DNA of 64,000 bases from Siphonodentalium dalli. Taxonomy: Eukaryota > Mollusca > Scaphopoda > Gadilida > Siphonodentaliidae. Shown piece by piece: positions 1 to 10,690 of this stretch. The stretch covers positions 168,836,664 to 168,900,663 of the forward strand of contig CP136066.1 in assembly GCA_032622095.1 (NCBI GenBank), given 5' to 3'. The first letter of the stretch is position 1. Each line of letters opens with the position of its first letter. The translations under genes and the position numbers were made by a program. The notes beneath the pieces are model-generated. The model was not told where the DNA came from. It did no database searches and was given only the letters and a program-made list of their open reading frames with translations.

Positions 1-1130
1 TATATGTTATAATATTCAGACGATATGTCAACTGAAGCAATGTAGCAATTTACTAACATCGCCGAAAATCTCGAGCAAAATCTACCCTACTACTTCAAAG
101 AAAATATCGCCCAAACTACGCTCAGTTGTAAATATTTACTCTTAGCAAGATTATTCACAAGTTATACATCTAATCACCCTACTTATAGTGTTTCACATCA
201 CTTTGGAAAAGAACAACATTGAGGATTGCCGGCAATTATGTCATGCAATCATACATACTTACTAATTACATGAACGCGCTATTTGACCTACACCCTGCCC
301 ATGGATTACACCACTTAGACACTCATGCACCCTCAATTTCAACCCCCAGGCCAGGTACTATATCCAACTATGTTGATGAGCACAAATATATAATGACGTT
401 ATTACATGCTGTTTTGCTATGTTTGTCTTGAAAAACGCGAGAACGGAGCATCGCTATAATGCAAATGTGTTCAACCTTTTAAGGCTCTGTATCTTATCTT
501 TTTGTTCTTAAGTAGAAAGGAAGTCTTTCTTTTGAGACAATTTTCATCAGATTGACATGTTCATATGGATGGATCCACTGCATGCGCTCTTGTGTGAGAA
601 AGATGATTTAAGTCGGTGACTCACATTCTTTGTTCTGAGCGGACACCTTTGATACAGGTTCGATTAATAAGGCGGTGCCCATTCCGCTGCTGCTATATGT
701 TGTGGTATCTTAAAATAGTTATATAATGAAGCGATCAGCGATCGAATATGATCAACTGTGAGTCGAATATAGTATAACACTTTATATGGCCACAATAAAA
801 CAAAAATTGAACACTATCAAAAGTTGAAGTATAATTAACATAACTATATAAACCACAAGATCGGTGAATATATCATATTGTTCTCTGGACATTTAAAAAA
901 TCCCAACAGAGCGTGTATTGCCGGTCATGCGATGAATTGCTATTAAAATGTTCACGTATACTTGAATACTTTCATAATACATGTATATGAATGAAGGACG
1001 GAAATATTTAGTTGACAGATTTCTTATATCATTGACATTATTCGTTGTTTAGAATCTTTTATCCAGCAGCTTGGACTACATGGTGGAAATATGGTTCATG
1101 TATATGTAATATACTGTGGTATGTAAACTA
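1..1130. other. No gene seen
   Basis: AT-rich sequence without a convincing exon, repeat pair or long frame. The open frame near 219-431 starts at TTG and has no recognisable composition or motif, so I treat it as chance. Confidence 0.5.
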
Positions 1131-1136
1131 TCTCAC

Positions 1137-1250
1137 AATCTAAGGCATTCCTATCTCCATCGTGGGAATCTTCGTCCATACTTTCTTCGTCATCTTCAGT
1201 TTTTTCACTTTCCTCTTCGGATAAAACTTCAACATCTTCCCATTCATCTT
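1137..1250 (-). CDS. Candidate internal exon, very acidic
   Basis: On the minus strand a 114-nt segment is preceded by a good acceptor (TTTCTTGTAG) and followed by a plausible donor (GTGAGA). With two bases completing a codon at its start, it reads without stops and ends one base into a codon, so it is a phase-symmetric exon. The product is rich in Asp and Glu, with the core DEWEDVEVLSEEESEKTEDD. Such acidic stretches are common in nuclear and chromatin proteins, but no family can be named. No other exon of the same gene could be joined to it with confidence. Splice sites and composition support it; function is unknown. Confidence 0.4.
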
Positions 1251-1327
1251 CTACAAGAAATTTAAATATAATTTTAGTCTGGAATATAGACGTACACCAC
1301 GCCTGGTTGGCCCATTATGTGTACATG

Positions 1328-1498
1328 TAAAAAGTTGCTCATATACATATATATGTATATCATTGTTAATTACTCGAGCTGTTTAAACTGTTCAATAAAA
1401 TTTTCACACATCATTTACTTAGTAGCATGACCATCAAGTTGATGTTAAATCGGCTCTGGGTCCAGCTAGTGCTTGAATTACATTCTTTAATTAAGGTT
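1328..1498 (+). repeat. ~170-bp direct repeat, copy 1
   Basis: Almost identical to 2694-2857 in the same orientation. The main difference is a few extra bases in the TATA-rich stretch near the left end. The shared block starts at AAAAAGTTGCTCATATA and ends at TTAATTAAGGTT. The high identity implies a recent duplication or a young dispersed repeat. It has no coding potential and no recognised family. Confidence 0.85.
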
Positions 1499-1898
1499 GA
1501 GAGCAGTATAAGCTGAAATTGTTTTAGGAAAGCTGAATTTCAATCACATAGTGACCATCCACACCATATGTAACCTACTCAGTCCTGTGGTATTAAAACC
1601 GGAATTCGGTCAGGAATATTACATCTCCTAGTTTAGTGAGGACATATCTCATGTGAAAATGCATAAAAGCAGTTATTGATTTTGACATTTGGTTCTGCTG
1701 GATACCCGCTCATGTCCGGATGTGTGACAACGAAAGTGCCGACAACGCTGCAAAGGCAACTCTTGAAACGAGATCCAGTATATAATCAGGTTATACCTTT
1801 GTCAACAGTTTCGTGAATGACATCGCATCAAACACACTCACAGGGTCAGTTTTCTCTAACAGTCTGGATTCCACAAAATCGTCATACAGCAGCTTGCC

Positions 1899-2087
1899 TT
1901 ATGTGTACGTTCGACTAATATCGTCCTTTATTTTTGGTGTAGCAGTCATCACGGTTTTTTCATGCTGCTCGGTCCGTGTCCTGTCGAGATCTCTCCGTTT
2001 GCGTCGACGTTCTTTTCTTGATGCTGACTGTTCGCATTGCTTGCTGATGTTTGGGAGAACATATAAACCAGAATACAAGATCCCCAC
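1899..2087 (-). other. Lys/Arg-rich open segment, possible exon
   Basis: The minus strand is open here and encodes a strongly basic stretch (core SASRKERRRKRRDLDRTRTE) ending at a stop. A CAG acceptor-like site lies just before the basic part. It could be the nuclear-localisation-like end of a gene, but there is no recognised domain and the opposite strand is also open. Confidence 0.2.
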
Positions 2088-2179
2088 TATTCGTGAAATG
2101 ATCTATAAGATAGTGTCTATAATGAAGTCAGCAGTCGGCAATCATCCATTTCTTGTGACTTTTGAAAAAAAGTTCTTAC

Positions 2180-2320
2180 CAGTTTCTTTGGCCTGGGAAG
2201 GTCTTTTGATCTAGAGTATCCTTCATATTGGGCAAGTTCTCGCCCTGGTACCACTTTGAATACTTCCTCTTCTTTCATCATAAGTACAAAACTTTCAACA
2301 TCTTTTTGAATGTTGTACGT
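2180..2320 (-). CDS. Candidate exon ending at a strong donor
   Basis: The minus-strand frame reads ...VVPGRELAQYEGYSRSKDLP and ends exactly at CTG|GTAAGA, a strong splice donor. Its upstream limit is unclear because a run of 13 C (2324-2336) interrupts the region. Amino-acid composition is balanced and coding-like. I do not recognise the family. It lies 150 bp from a fragment of the zinc-finger-associated repeat (2360-2526) and could belong to the same decayed gene. Confidence 0.35.
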
Positions 2321-2359
2321 GCACCCCCCCCCCCCCACGGTTATCTATCCGCTATAGCT

Positions 2360-2526
2360 TGTATAATCCATTTACCCAAAATGAACGCACACAACTGCAA
2401 TTTTGTCCTGTCCTAGAATCGGGGGTTGACAGCCACAACCAAATGTCTGACGCGGCGAGGCCACATGTTGGCCGGACCCATTACTTCCTGAATTAACGCC
2501 CATTGTCGACACGTTTCGCGGTTTCA
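2360..2526 (-). pseudogene. Fragment of the 25-26.5 kb zinc-finger-associated coding block
   Basis: Matches, in the same orientation, the block at about 25016-25175 and 26360-26510. Shared peptide words on the minus strand are RETCRQWALIQEV, GPAN and NPRF. This copy has an in-frame TAG straight after NPRF, and its reading frame diverges beyond it, so it is dead. It shows that this coding block is dispersed in the genome and not confined to the tandem pair at 24.6-27 kb. Confidence 0.7.
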
Positions 2527-2539
2527 CTTGACTTGTTGA

Positions 2540-2693
2540 ATATTGTGCCGCTTATAGACTAGTTACCTCTACCCATGTCTTCATTGATATGAGGTCCTTA
2601 TCATATTCTGTCTTTAGATCAGAAAGAGCTTTGAGGGTAACCCCTTTGCTAATGAAAAGACCCATCGCATTAAATTGTTTGAACATCTGTTTG
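2540..2693 (-). repeat. Dispersed ~155-bp coding-like repeat, copy 1
   Basis: Related to 6555-6705 and 15085-15250. Read on the minus strand, the best copy (15.1 kb) gives an open peptide with the words QTFKQFNAICVCMSKDVT and ALSALKTEYDKDIIS. This has the shape of a block seen in widespread multi-copy, transposon-linked metazoan proteins (a C-[ML]-S motif followed by G/xxYDxxV). That resemblance is from memory and tentative. This copy is interrupted on its right by the 170-bp repeat and a SINE. Confidence 0.6.
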
Positions 2694-2857
2694 AAAAAGT
2701 TGCTCATATATATGTATATCATTGTTAATTACTCGAGCTGTTTAAACTGTTCAATAAAATTTTCACACATCATTTACTTAGTAGCATGACCATCAAGTTG
2801 ATGTTAAATCGGCTCTGGGTCCAGCTAGTGCTTGAATTACATTCTTTAATTAAGGTT
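2694..2857 (+). repeat. ~170-bp direct repeat, copy 2
   Basis: Partner of 1328-1498. It sits directly upstream of the SINE, inside sequence that is continuous at 6.55-6.9 kb, so together with the SINE it makes up an insertion of about 575 bp. Confidence 0.85.
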
Positions 2858-2879
2858 CTTTAGCAGAAATCAAGTCTAT

Positions 2880-3272
2880 GTGGATGTGGTAGCCCAGTGG
2901 GTAGAGTGTCGGACTTGTAATGGTGTTAATGCACCGGCGTGAGTTCGCGCCTCGCTCGGTGGACTATTGTCTCCACAACAGTGGCTTGGTCGAATTGAGC
3001 GGTGTGTGTGCTATATATAGCCACACGCTGTTTCAAATCTCGCGCCAGTTTCTGACCCTTGGGCAAGGTCACTTGTACTGTGCTCGCTTCGTCGTACCTA
3101 GACGAGAAATAGGTACCTGGTTGTTGGGTATCCGTAAGCCGCTCTAGTGAAGCGCCTGTAAAATGGCAGCAGGCACAAGACTCGGCATTACTCATAAAAA
3201 ACAGCTGGGGTAATAATGTAAGCGCTTAGAGCTACACCAGGGATTAAGCGCTATATAAATGATATGCATTAT
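2880..3272 (+). mobile_element. tRNA-derived SINE, copy 1
   Basis: The head has a Pol III A-box-like segment (TAGCCCAGTGGGTAGAGTG) and a B-box-like segment (GTGAGTTCGCGCC), as in tRNA-derived SINEs. The body is shared with 20415-20790 (AAGCCGCTC..GTGAAGCGCCTGTAAAATGGCAG). The 3' tail ends in the SINE-type AAGCGCTATATAAATGATAT followed by ATTATT. It would be transcribed by RNA polymerase III and mobilised by a partner LINE. It is inserted in the repeat that is uninterrupted at 6555-6895. I could not define a clean target duplication. Confidence 0.85.
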
Positions 3273-3455
3273 TATAAAAACAGTTATAAAATATACATAC
3301 AATTATCCAAATTGTGGGGAAGGGGGTAGTGGAGTGTAAAAACCAAATAAACGATACATTTTCATTCATTTAGTTGCAGTTTAAGACATGTGCATCTTAC
3401 AACTCGAGGTATATGTTGGATACAGTACTAATGTGATAAGCGTGCATTATGTTAA
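3273..3455. repeat. Right half of an interrupted dispersed repeat
   Basis: Matches 6711-6895 (shared words: CAAATTGTGGGGAAGGGGGT, ACAACTCGAGGTATATGTT, TAATGTGATAAGCGTGCATT). In the 6.7-kb copy this block follows directly on the 155-bp coding-like repeat. Here the two halves are separated by the SINE and the 170-bp repeat. Confidence 0.8.
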
Positions 3456-4700
3456 TGTCATTCTGCTTTGTTCTATGGAGAAAAAATAAAACAAGGTGTG
3501 ACAAATAAACTTACGGCTATCAATTGCATATAAGATTTTGTTATTAAAAAAAAAAAAAAAAAAATTTGCTTTGTATCGATATGAAATATAACTGGATAGA
3601 GCATCCGAGATGAAACAATGTCGTTCCTATCGAACCAAACTTATTATTTTATACACATATCTTATACATATTTCGCAAATATTGTTGAACCTTGATTGCA
3701 CTCCTAATTTACCAGGCTACCATACCTAATGTTTTCTGCGATTGATTTAGCGTCATCGAAGTGTGCTTTTTTAAATGAGACAGACTCCAATGTGGGATTA
3801 TGAATTCAGTACAATGCCAACTACATATATTTTGTGTGTCGGGTGGTCAATGAACCAAACGTGATTAACTATCCATCAAAGTGACATCACTTAGTCGAAA
3901 TGTGATAAGATATATGAATAACTGAATAAAATTAATTTAAAAATCTAGTCAACGTAATAACGCACTAACCAATTGTTTTCGGAACCTTGGTAGGAGGTTC
4001 AAGATTCGACTTTTTGTTGTCCTTTTCAGCTTCATTCAGTATATCGTCAAGGGGAGTTATGAAACAATGAAGAGAGAAGCGTTCGATCAATTCCGCAAGT
4101 CAATATGCTATCGTGTACATATAGACGTATATAAATATGTATATTGAATATACAAGGAAAACAAACAAGCCGATTTTGGAAATGTGAAATCGGGTCATAA
4201 AGGTCTACCGAACGCAAGCACACCAGCTATCGCTAAACGATATTAGATACCTCGAGATTTTGTTTGCGCGAAAAATAAACTGCTAAACAATTTTCGGTGT
4301 TTATTCTTCAGTGCTGGAAAATTATGTCCGATTGTACACTTACACGAGATGGCGAAGAAATAACTACGAATATGTACATGTAGTGCGCTGACAGCGAAAT
4401 TAGAGAGAAGTTTGAATTAGCCAAATCATCGTTGGGCTTGAAACGGGCTCCGCATTCCCAATCTCCGCACCACACAAAGTTTAAGCGCCGTTTCTATATA
4501 TATACTTTTGATATACATGTATACGGTTTAGTACTTGTTTAGTATCTATCTACTTTGATAGTGCAAAAAACAGACATTGACATACAGCTTGCAGACACTA
4601 TAAACAAAAAAGTACATGACACAAATACATGTATCAATGTAAGTTATGAAATGCAGATCAATTGAATTCACATTCTTGTGGAATTTCTCAAACTTGGTCT
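3456..4700. other. No gene seen
   Basis: AT-rich, intron-like sequence with a 19-base A run (3546-3564). No repeat partner or convincing exon was found. Confidence 0.5.
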
Positions 4701-4723
4701 TACTTTTTTCCATGTTTGCCTTT

Positions 4724-5774
4724 CTAGCATAACATATCATGGGGATGGTAGTCTGCTGAATGTGTACCAACAGCCTCAACTTCATCCTGCTTATTGAACC
4801 TAATACATGTAGCCGTCTCTCTGGGAATTTTATTGTGGCATTTCTCAGTTGATTTCCTGTACTGTTTCTGTTTGATTGGTTTTTTGGATGGTGATGAGAG
4901 AGCCTTCCTTTTCTTGACAGGAGATCCCATGCACGATGACAGAGGACTGACAAATGTACTTCCATTAGTATTTCAAGTGTTCCTTTGTTCGGGTTTTCTT
5001 CGTGGAGATACTAGTATCCACCCATTTTCTTCACTGGAATGGTCTTGCTTGGTAAACAAGTACTGTGACTAGGATTTGAGATACTAGTAGCAGTTGCCAC
5101 AGGTTTGTTATTTATCGATCCAATCCAGTTCCTCTCACAACAGTAGAATATAGCTGATCATTACCAGAAGACAGAGTCTGACTTAAAGGCATACCGGTAA
5201 TATTGTCAGCAGCAACTAATGCACGAGCCAGTGCCTGACATATACATGTACCGTATCTTCTTTTGGCGGAATACAGTCATAATGATCAATATGGTGACAT
5301 TGATATATATGGGATGACTGGCTTCCCTGTTGTTTTGAATACAGGGTCCAATTTTGTCCATTGAAGTCTGCCAGCATACGAACAAAGGACGTACGTTGGA
5401 CACTGGAACAGTGTAGCTGCAGCATACATTTCAAGCTGTGTACCCCAGCTTAAGGTGGAGCCATCGGTTCTGTACATTTACTGCAGATGAGCATCCAATG
5501 AGCCATCAATTTAGGTAGAAAATCTATCCTGATATTTCTTGATGAAGTTACATATAGCTCTCCGAATGTCAACATGGTGGTCCTCGGTCTGCACCAGAAA
5601 AGCTGAAATGGCTCTGAAAAGGCAATTCCCATCAGGTTGAATTCTGTATATTGCCCTCCCTATGAGCAATGTGTTATTCTCGTAAGGGTCAGGCATACGA
5701 CCAGTAGTGATTTCTTCAGAATGTACATTACTTGTACTGATGCCAGTGGCTGAGTTATTCAGTTGGGTTACCAA
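4724..5774 (-). pseudogene. Broken OTU-domain cysteine protease gene
   Basis: OTU proteins are cysteine proteases that usually remove ubiquitin. On the minus strand, starting near 5774, the frame carries the catalytic Cys motif PDGNCLFRAIS, then the family's WGTQLEMYAAATL and CPTYVLCSYAG blocks. Two in-frame stops lie between the Cys block and the WGT block (about 5511-5513 and 5475). The likely catalytic His block, HHIDHYDCIPP, is in a different frame (about 5290), so at least one frameshift is also present. The same frame as the His block reopens downstream as a Lys-rich tail (SPVKKRKALSSPSKKP, about 4850-4930) after one more stop. Domain identity is secure and the gene is dead. OTU domains occur both in host deubiquitinases and in mobile-element polyproteins; the repeats nearby favour the latter. 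Confidence 0.75.
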
Positions 5775-5779
5775 GGATA

Positions 5780-6550
5780 ACCGTCTTGCATAACACGAAC
5801 AGTTTGTTAAGTTCTGCCAATATCTACCAACAATCCTAAGATTGTGCCCTGAAATAAGAAAACCTTATTTGATGGTACTATACCTATACCGCAACACAAA
5901 TTAACATGTTTATTTTTTTATAAAGATTATGATAGGGTCTGCTCATGCGAAATAAAAGTGTTTATCAATATAAAAGATATTGATTTGTATGAATTAAAGA
6001 TGAAGACGAAGAGGAGACAAACTAATACTAATAACACCCGTATTTTGGTACTCATAGTCACCAAATATTTGTTCAACCAAAGTTATCGTTTTCAAAACTC
6101 AAGGTTTGAGGAGGGTGCCGGGAGGGTCATAAAACCCACCTATTATATCAAATATGAGAGCTTTCATCAAAGTTTGCTATTAGTGTGCTAACCATGTATT
6201 CTGCTTGAACCAAATTAAGATACCAGTAGTGGACTCAAGTTGTATGCAGCAGTTATACACTAACAGGTATGCATACATGCATGCATTTCAATATTTAAAG
6301 TGATGTGAAACACACCGGTAGGGTTATCAGATATAAATAGAAAATAATATTGTTAAAAGTTGTTAAATTTTACAAATATTATATCCAAATTGATATGACA
6401 CACCATAATTCTTATAATTTAATTAAATGTAGTGAATCTCGATGCTGACATCGTTTTCATTGTTAATTTAATTGAGCCTACTAGTAGTTCAGACGATGTT
6501 TTCAATGGAGGATTGTGGTCAATTTGCTTGAGATTTTTGGTGATGTTAGA
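5780..6550. other. No gene seen
   Basis: AT-rich spacer between the OTU pseudogene and the dispersed repeat at 6.55 kb. Short open frames lack coding features. Confidence 0.45.
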
Positions 6551-6554
6551 ATAT

Positions 6555-6895
6555 TTACTTAACTTATTGAATATTGTGCCAGTTATAGACTAGTGTTACC
6601 TCTATCGATGCACTTATCATATTATGTCTTTAGAGCAGAAAGAGCTTTGAGGGTAACATCTTTGCTCATGCAAACACCCATCGCGTTGAATTGTTTCAAC
6701 GTCTGTTAAATGATAAAACAATTATAAAATATACATAATGATGATTATTCAAATTGTGGGGAAGGGGGTATAGGAGTGTGAAAACCAAATCAGTAATACA
6801 TTTTCATTCATTTCGAAGCAGTTTAAGACAAAAGCGTCATACAACTCGAGGTATATGTTTGATACCGTACTAATGTGATAAGCGTGCATTATGAA
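6555..6895 (-). repeat. Uninterrupted copy of the 2.54/3.27-kb repeat
   Basis: The left part (6555-6705) matches 2540-2693 and the right part (6711-6895) matches 3273-3455, with only a few bases between them. It therefore shows the state before the SINE and 170-bp repeat inserted at 2.7-3.27 kb. The minus strand is open over 6749-6982 (VDEDPYTLKQDKLPTLLCVS), which may be coding debris of the same element. Confidence 0.8.
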
Positions 6896-6982
6896 TTTCC
6901 TGTCACTTACACAAAGGAGTGTTGGCAATTTATCCTGCTTTAAGGTATACGGATCCTCATCAACCATATGTATATAGTGCAA

Positions 6983-7377
6983 TGTTTTGTGTTACGTGTT
7001 TATGCATAATTTATGTGGTAAAATAACTATTATACACCGACCGATGGGAAGTTCGGGGCATATAGTTGAGGACTTTGTCATGGTGCATCTGGTTTGTCTG
7101 TTTGGTTAGGATTTTATGTCGTTTTAGGCACAAGGCCACATCACGACTGAGAAAACTGAATCAGAATCAAGCGAAGCAACTGTGTATAGACGTAACTGTG
7201 AATTGGACTAAAACGGAACTAAATATATACAAATAAAAACACCCAAAAATTAGAGCGAGAGTGCTCAATTGGGGTCAGAACCATTAAGGTAATGACCACT
7301 GTGCAAACACATAGAACAGAATATCAAAAAAGGCAGCAATACTGTTTTGGAAACAGCCAAGTTATAAATATAATTAA
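6983..7377. other. No gene seen
   Basis: Spacer without recognisable features. Confidence 0.4.
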
Positions 7378-7533
7378 GAAATAAATACACGGTTTAGAGG
7401 TGTGTATGGTCAAGTTGTACCACAAAAAACTGGTTGTAGGACGACGCGTAGCGGAGTCCTACAATCAGTTTTTTTGTGGTACATACCATACACATGACCA
7501 TACACACCGATACACCGTGTATTTATTTATTTT
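7378..7533. mobile_element. Near-perfect foldback (MITE-like) element
   Basis: About 156 bp that fold on themselves. AATAAATACACGGT..GTGTGTATGGTC..GTACCACAAAAAACTG..TTGTAGGAC on the left is answered by GTCCTACAA..CAGTTTTTTTGTGGTAC..GACCATACACAC..ACCGTGTATTTATT on the right. The loop is a short GC-rich sequence (GACGCGTAGCGGA). Arms of ~70 nt are typical of a foldback MITE. A regulatory RNA hairpin is an alternative, but nothing indicates transcription. Confidence 0.75.
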
Positions 7534-8370
7534 GTAATACGACTGAAAGTTTATGGTCACAATTCGACTGAATAGTCAACGAAATACTGCGCTTTTTCGG
7601 TCTCAGGTGAGAAAACATTTCGTGGTGTAATTCGTATTGGGCGTACTCGATTTATTTGCATGGAGTACTTTGGTAAATTGTTTGCGTAAATAATCGTTGT
7701 GATTGCCTAAAAAACTATGTGTTTTCAGCGGCGTCCGTGCCTTTCATTTAAATTGTACAGGAAATACGATTGCGGTCATTTCTGTGTTGAACGTTGTTGG
7801 GACAACATGTATATGGTCATCGACTATGGACCATTTTCCTTACACAAAGCGATCTAAATGATCTAGTTTACTAAACTAATCTTTTTCCCCTTCTGTACTG
7901 GTGAACAAACGCTTTCATTTTCAACTTGATTCCGAAATATCGAATATGATCGAGATTCGAATCGACAAATGCACAGCCCGGCCCCATGGATTTATTCTGT
8001 CATTTAATATACTTATTAAGTAACTTTCTTTGGTCCTAACATACATCAATATACCATAACATCATTTGGACCATATTCATTGGCAACCAAACTGGTTTCA
8101 AGCGACAAATCGCTAGAAAATTCGCAAGATTGTCAAGATGCAAAATTCAAAGGGTTGCGGGTGTACTCCGTTGATGCCCCGTTTGCGCGGAGTTAGAAAA
8201 GACGGGAAAAGTCGCGTGCGGCGATCTGAATAAACCGATTTGTTTCGTGGTACAATTGGAAAAAGTAGAATTGTACCACCAAACTGGAACGAGATAGCCA
8301 TGGTAACTCGGGCCACTGGCCAATCAGGACATGGCTTTTAAGCATAGTTAGGCAGGGTCGTATTACAAAA
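7530..8370. mobile_element. Possible TIR element, 14-bp perfect ends
   Basis: TTTTGTAATACGAC at 7530-7543 is the exact reverse complement of GTCGTATTACAAAA at 8357-8370. Near the right end lies a hairpin, GTGGTACAATT (8247-8257) with AATTGTACCAC (8269-8279), whose GTACCAC word also occurs in the neighbouring foldback. The right end abuts the place where the LINE copy to its right stops. No target duplication is visible, so this is a tentative non-autonomous DNA element. Confidence 0.4.
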
Positions 8371-10205
8371 CCTGCATAACATTAATCAGCAAAAATAAAT
8401 AATTTAATTGTAAGACTGCCAGACCATAATATTTGTAGAAGGCGTCAAAAAAGCGTCCCGAATGATTGATTAGATATTTATAGATGTTGAATCTGGTGTG
8501 AATCTTAATCAAATCATCAAGTTGACTATCGAGTGGTAGACTAACCATGCGAGCATTCACCCACATGTCAGCATCAGCCACTACGCATGCTTGGGGTCCT
8601 CCTTCTGCGAAGTAGACAGTTTTCGTTAAACATCGTAGTGAATACTCGAATTCCAACCTGGTGATCTGAGAGTCGAAACTTTGGACGGATTTTGGAGATT
8701 TCTGTTTTGGAAATCTTCCTTTGTTGGTTTTGGTAAAGCTGCAACTGTATCCATTGCCTGTGATATATGTTCAGGAACATGAGTAATATCATTCTCTTGC
8801 ACTTGTGCTGCTATCGATGTATTGAGGAGTTTTGTTTGACTCTCTGTCTGAGTGCAGGTATCAACAGACTTTTGTTTAGAAATGGCTGCCGAGTATGTGA
8901 CTTGAGAAATTGATGGTCTGGTCCAACTAATTTCTTAGTATCCATATATGCTAAATGTTTCTCATCCTTACATCTGTGTATCTTGAATTCATAGTCCCAT
9001 ATGGGACATGAACGATCCATTGCAGCATGTGAACCTTCACAATTCGAACATTTTTTAGGATTTGTACAATTCTTATGATCATTACCAGAAACAGAACACC
9101 GTGCGCAAATGGTTTCTTTACTTCTACAATGTTCATGGCCATAGCCCTGGTATTTAAAACATCGTAAAGGATTTGGAACACAGGTACTTATATCAACCTG
9201 CATATATCCAACCTTCAATGTAGGTGGATGTTCGCACCGATTGAAGGTAAGAAGATAACTATTCAGAGGAACTCGAATACCATCAACAGTTTTTGTAAAT
9301 CGGCGGACTTTGAGCACATATTAAACAATTCCGAAGAATCAGCTATATCGCGGGACCGAAACACAGATCTGCTACTATTTAATATCTTGTGAGCAGTAAC
9401 CAACACCGGTGCCTGCGCAATAGTTGTTAATTGCAGCAGAGCGTCAGATTGAACTTTCCTTGAACATTCAATCAAGAGAGAGCCACTTATTGGCCCAGTC
9501 CTGATTGGTTTAACATATTTCAATTGTCCAGCAATGCTTTGTAGTGTTTTGTCTATGACAAAAATAGAAGGTATCTTCACATTTGGGTCAAATCCAAGTA
9601 CTGAGGGAAGTCATCATTCTTACGAACAAGACGTGTTTTTTGGTTTGATTTGGCATACGAAAAGCAAACAATCGACAACTAGGCCAGCAGCCGACATGGA
9701 CTACCCTTCAAATTCTGGTCGGGCCAAAGACTGGTACATAAGTGAAGCGGTGGCCCGTTTAGCCACTGCATATAGCAGCCTCCCGGTACCTATCCACAGT
9801 GAGACAGGAGTGAACAATACAGGATTCAACAATAATCAAGACAAACACAAAGAGACAAGAGAGAACATAAACATCATACATGAACAAAAACTGAAAACAA
9901 TACTTCAAACATCAGACGAGCAATGAAACATATACCAAAATTGAATCTGAAAAAAACTGGAGAGGCGTGACAATCGATTGATACGGGTCAACTCAACCAC
10001 CCGTCTTGAAGAGATGTATGAACAAAGAAGACCATGAGCCAAGTTGTATCCGCAGGTCGACGCCTTACGTGATAAAACCGCCCAAGTGCATCCATGACTC
10101 CTACACCACACCACACGGAATGCACCCCACGGCAAACAGGGTGCCACATTAGGGGATTTTTACCCCTCGCAATGGGGCGGTAGGCCTATTCTACCCCGGG
10201 CACAC
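8371..10205 (-). pseudogene. Decayed LINE-type element, ORF1/gag-like zinc-knuckle protein (copy A)
   Basis: Opposite-strand relative of 41160-43495. On the minus strand the 5' leader includes GCCCGGGGTAGAATAGGC (about 10185-10200). Broken frames follow: 9580-9263 (FVIDKTLQSIAGQLKYVKPI, RTGPISGSLLIECS), 9317-8811, and a tail to 8370. The 9317-8811 frame carries three CCHC-like zinc knuckles (CFKYQGYGHEHC, CARCSVSGNDHKNC, CSNCEGSHAAMDRSC). The first knuckle has Tyr in place of its second Cys, whereas copy B keeps Cys. Nucleic-acid-binding ORF1/gag proteins of non-LTR retrotransposons have this layout. No endonuclease or reverse transcriptase is attached. The 3' end is missing. Confidence 0.75.
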
Positions 10206-10509
10206 ACGGGACTGGTGCATCAGGTTGCCTGCCCAAAGGAGTATGTGTGAGCTGAATCTAGATACAACAGGAAAACAACGTTGACCTGTGGTGTGATTTG
10301 GTCCCTGTGGGGTCCACCTCAATTTGTAACTTGGGCATTGATTATCAGATTACGTTGTGCTTTGGTGAGTTGATAGCCCATTTTAAGCAGAAAAGTTACC
10401 CACTTTTTACCCGAGTTTTATGGTTAATGTTTAATTCGCTCATTGGTGATCTTCAAAATATATATGCTATATTCGGTCATATTTGCACATAAGCACGTGC
10501 ATGTTTCAC

Positions 10510-10690
10510 AAGTGCTACGTTTAGTGTGGTCGTTGGAGAGTTGAACCCGGAATAAATTGGATACAAGCTGATTTTTGTGTTATTCGATGCGGAAAAACAC
10601 CAGGAACAACATATCAAAAATCCGCTCATGGGAAAATTCAGGATCCAAGATGGCGTCCACAATGTCTGTTGTTATCGCAAACTACTGATT
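10510..10690 (+). repeat. Inverted-repeat pair, left copy
   Basis: About 150 bp that recur in reverse orientation at 12480-12690. Shared words are GTGTGGTCGTTG, GGAATAAATTGGATACAAGC, ATATCAAAAATCCGCT and CCAAGATGGCGTCCA. The pair could be two copies of one MITE or the ends of a ~2.2-kb element. Confidence 0.8.

Noticed and set aside
219-431. 70-codon plus-strand ORF
   Set aside because: TTG start, no motif, no splice context, composition like surrounding DNA.
2880-2960. Functional tRNA gene
   Set aside because: The A- and B-box-like parts belong to a SINE head: the body and AAGCGCTATATAAATG tail continue for ~390 bp and a second copy exists at 20.4 kb. No complete cloverleaf is evident.
9905-10147. 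80-codon minus-strand ORF as an independent gene
   Set aside because: It is the leader of LINE copy A; the same frame appears in the leader of copy B (41230-41478).
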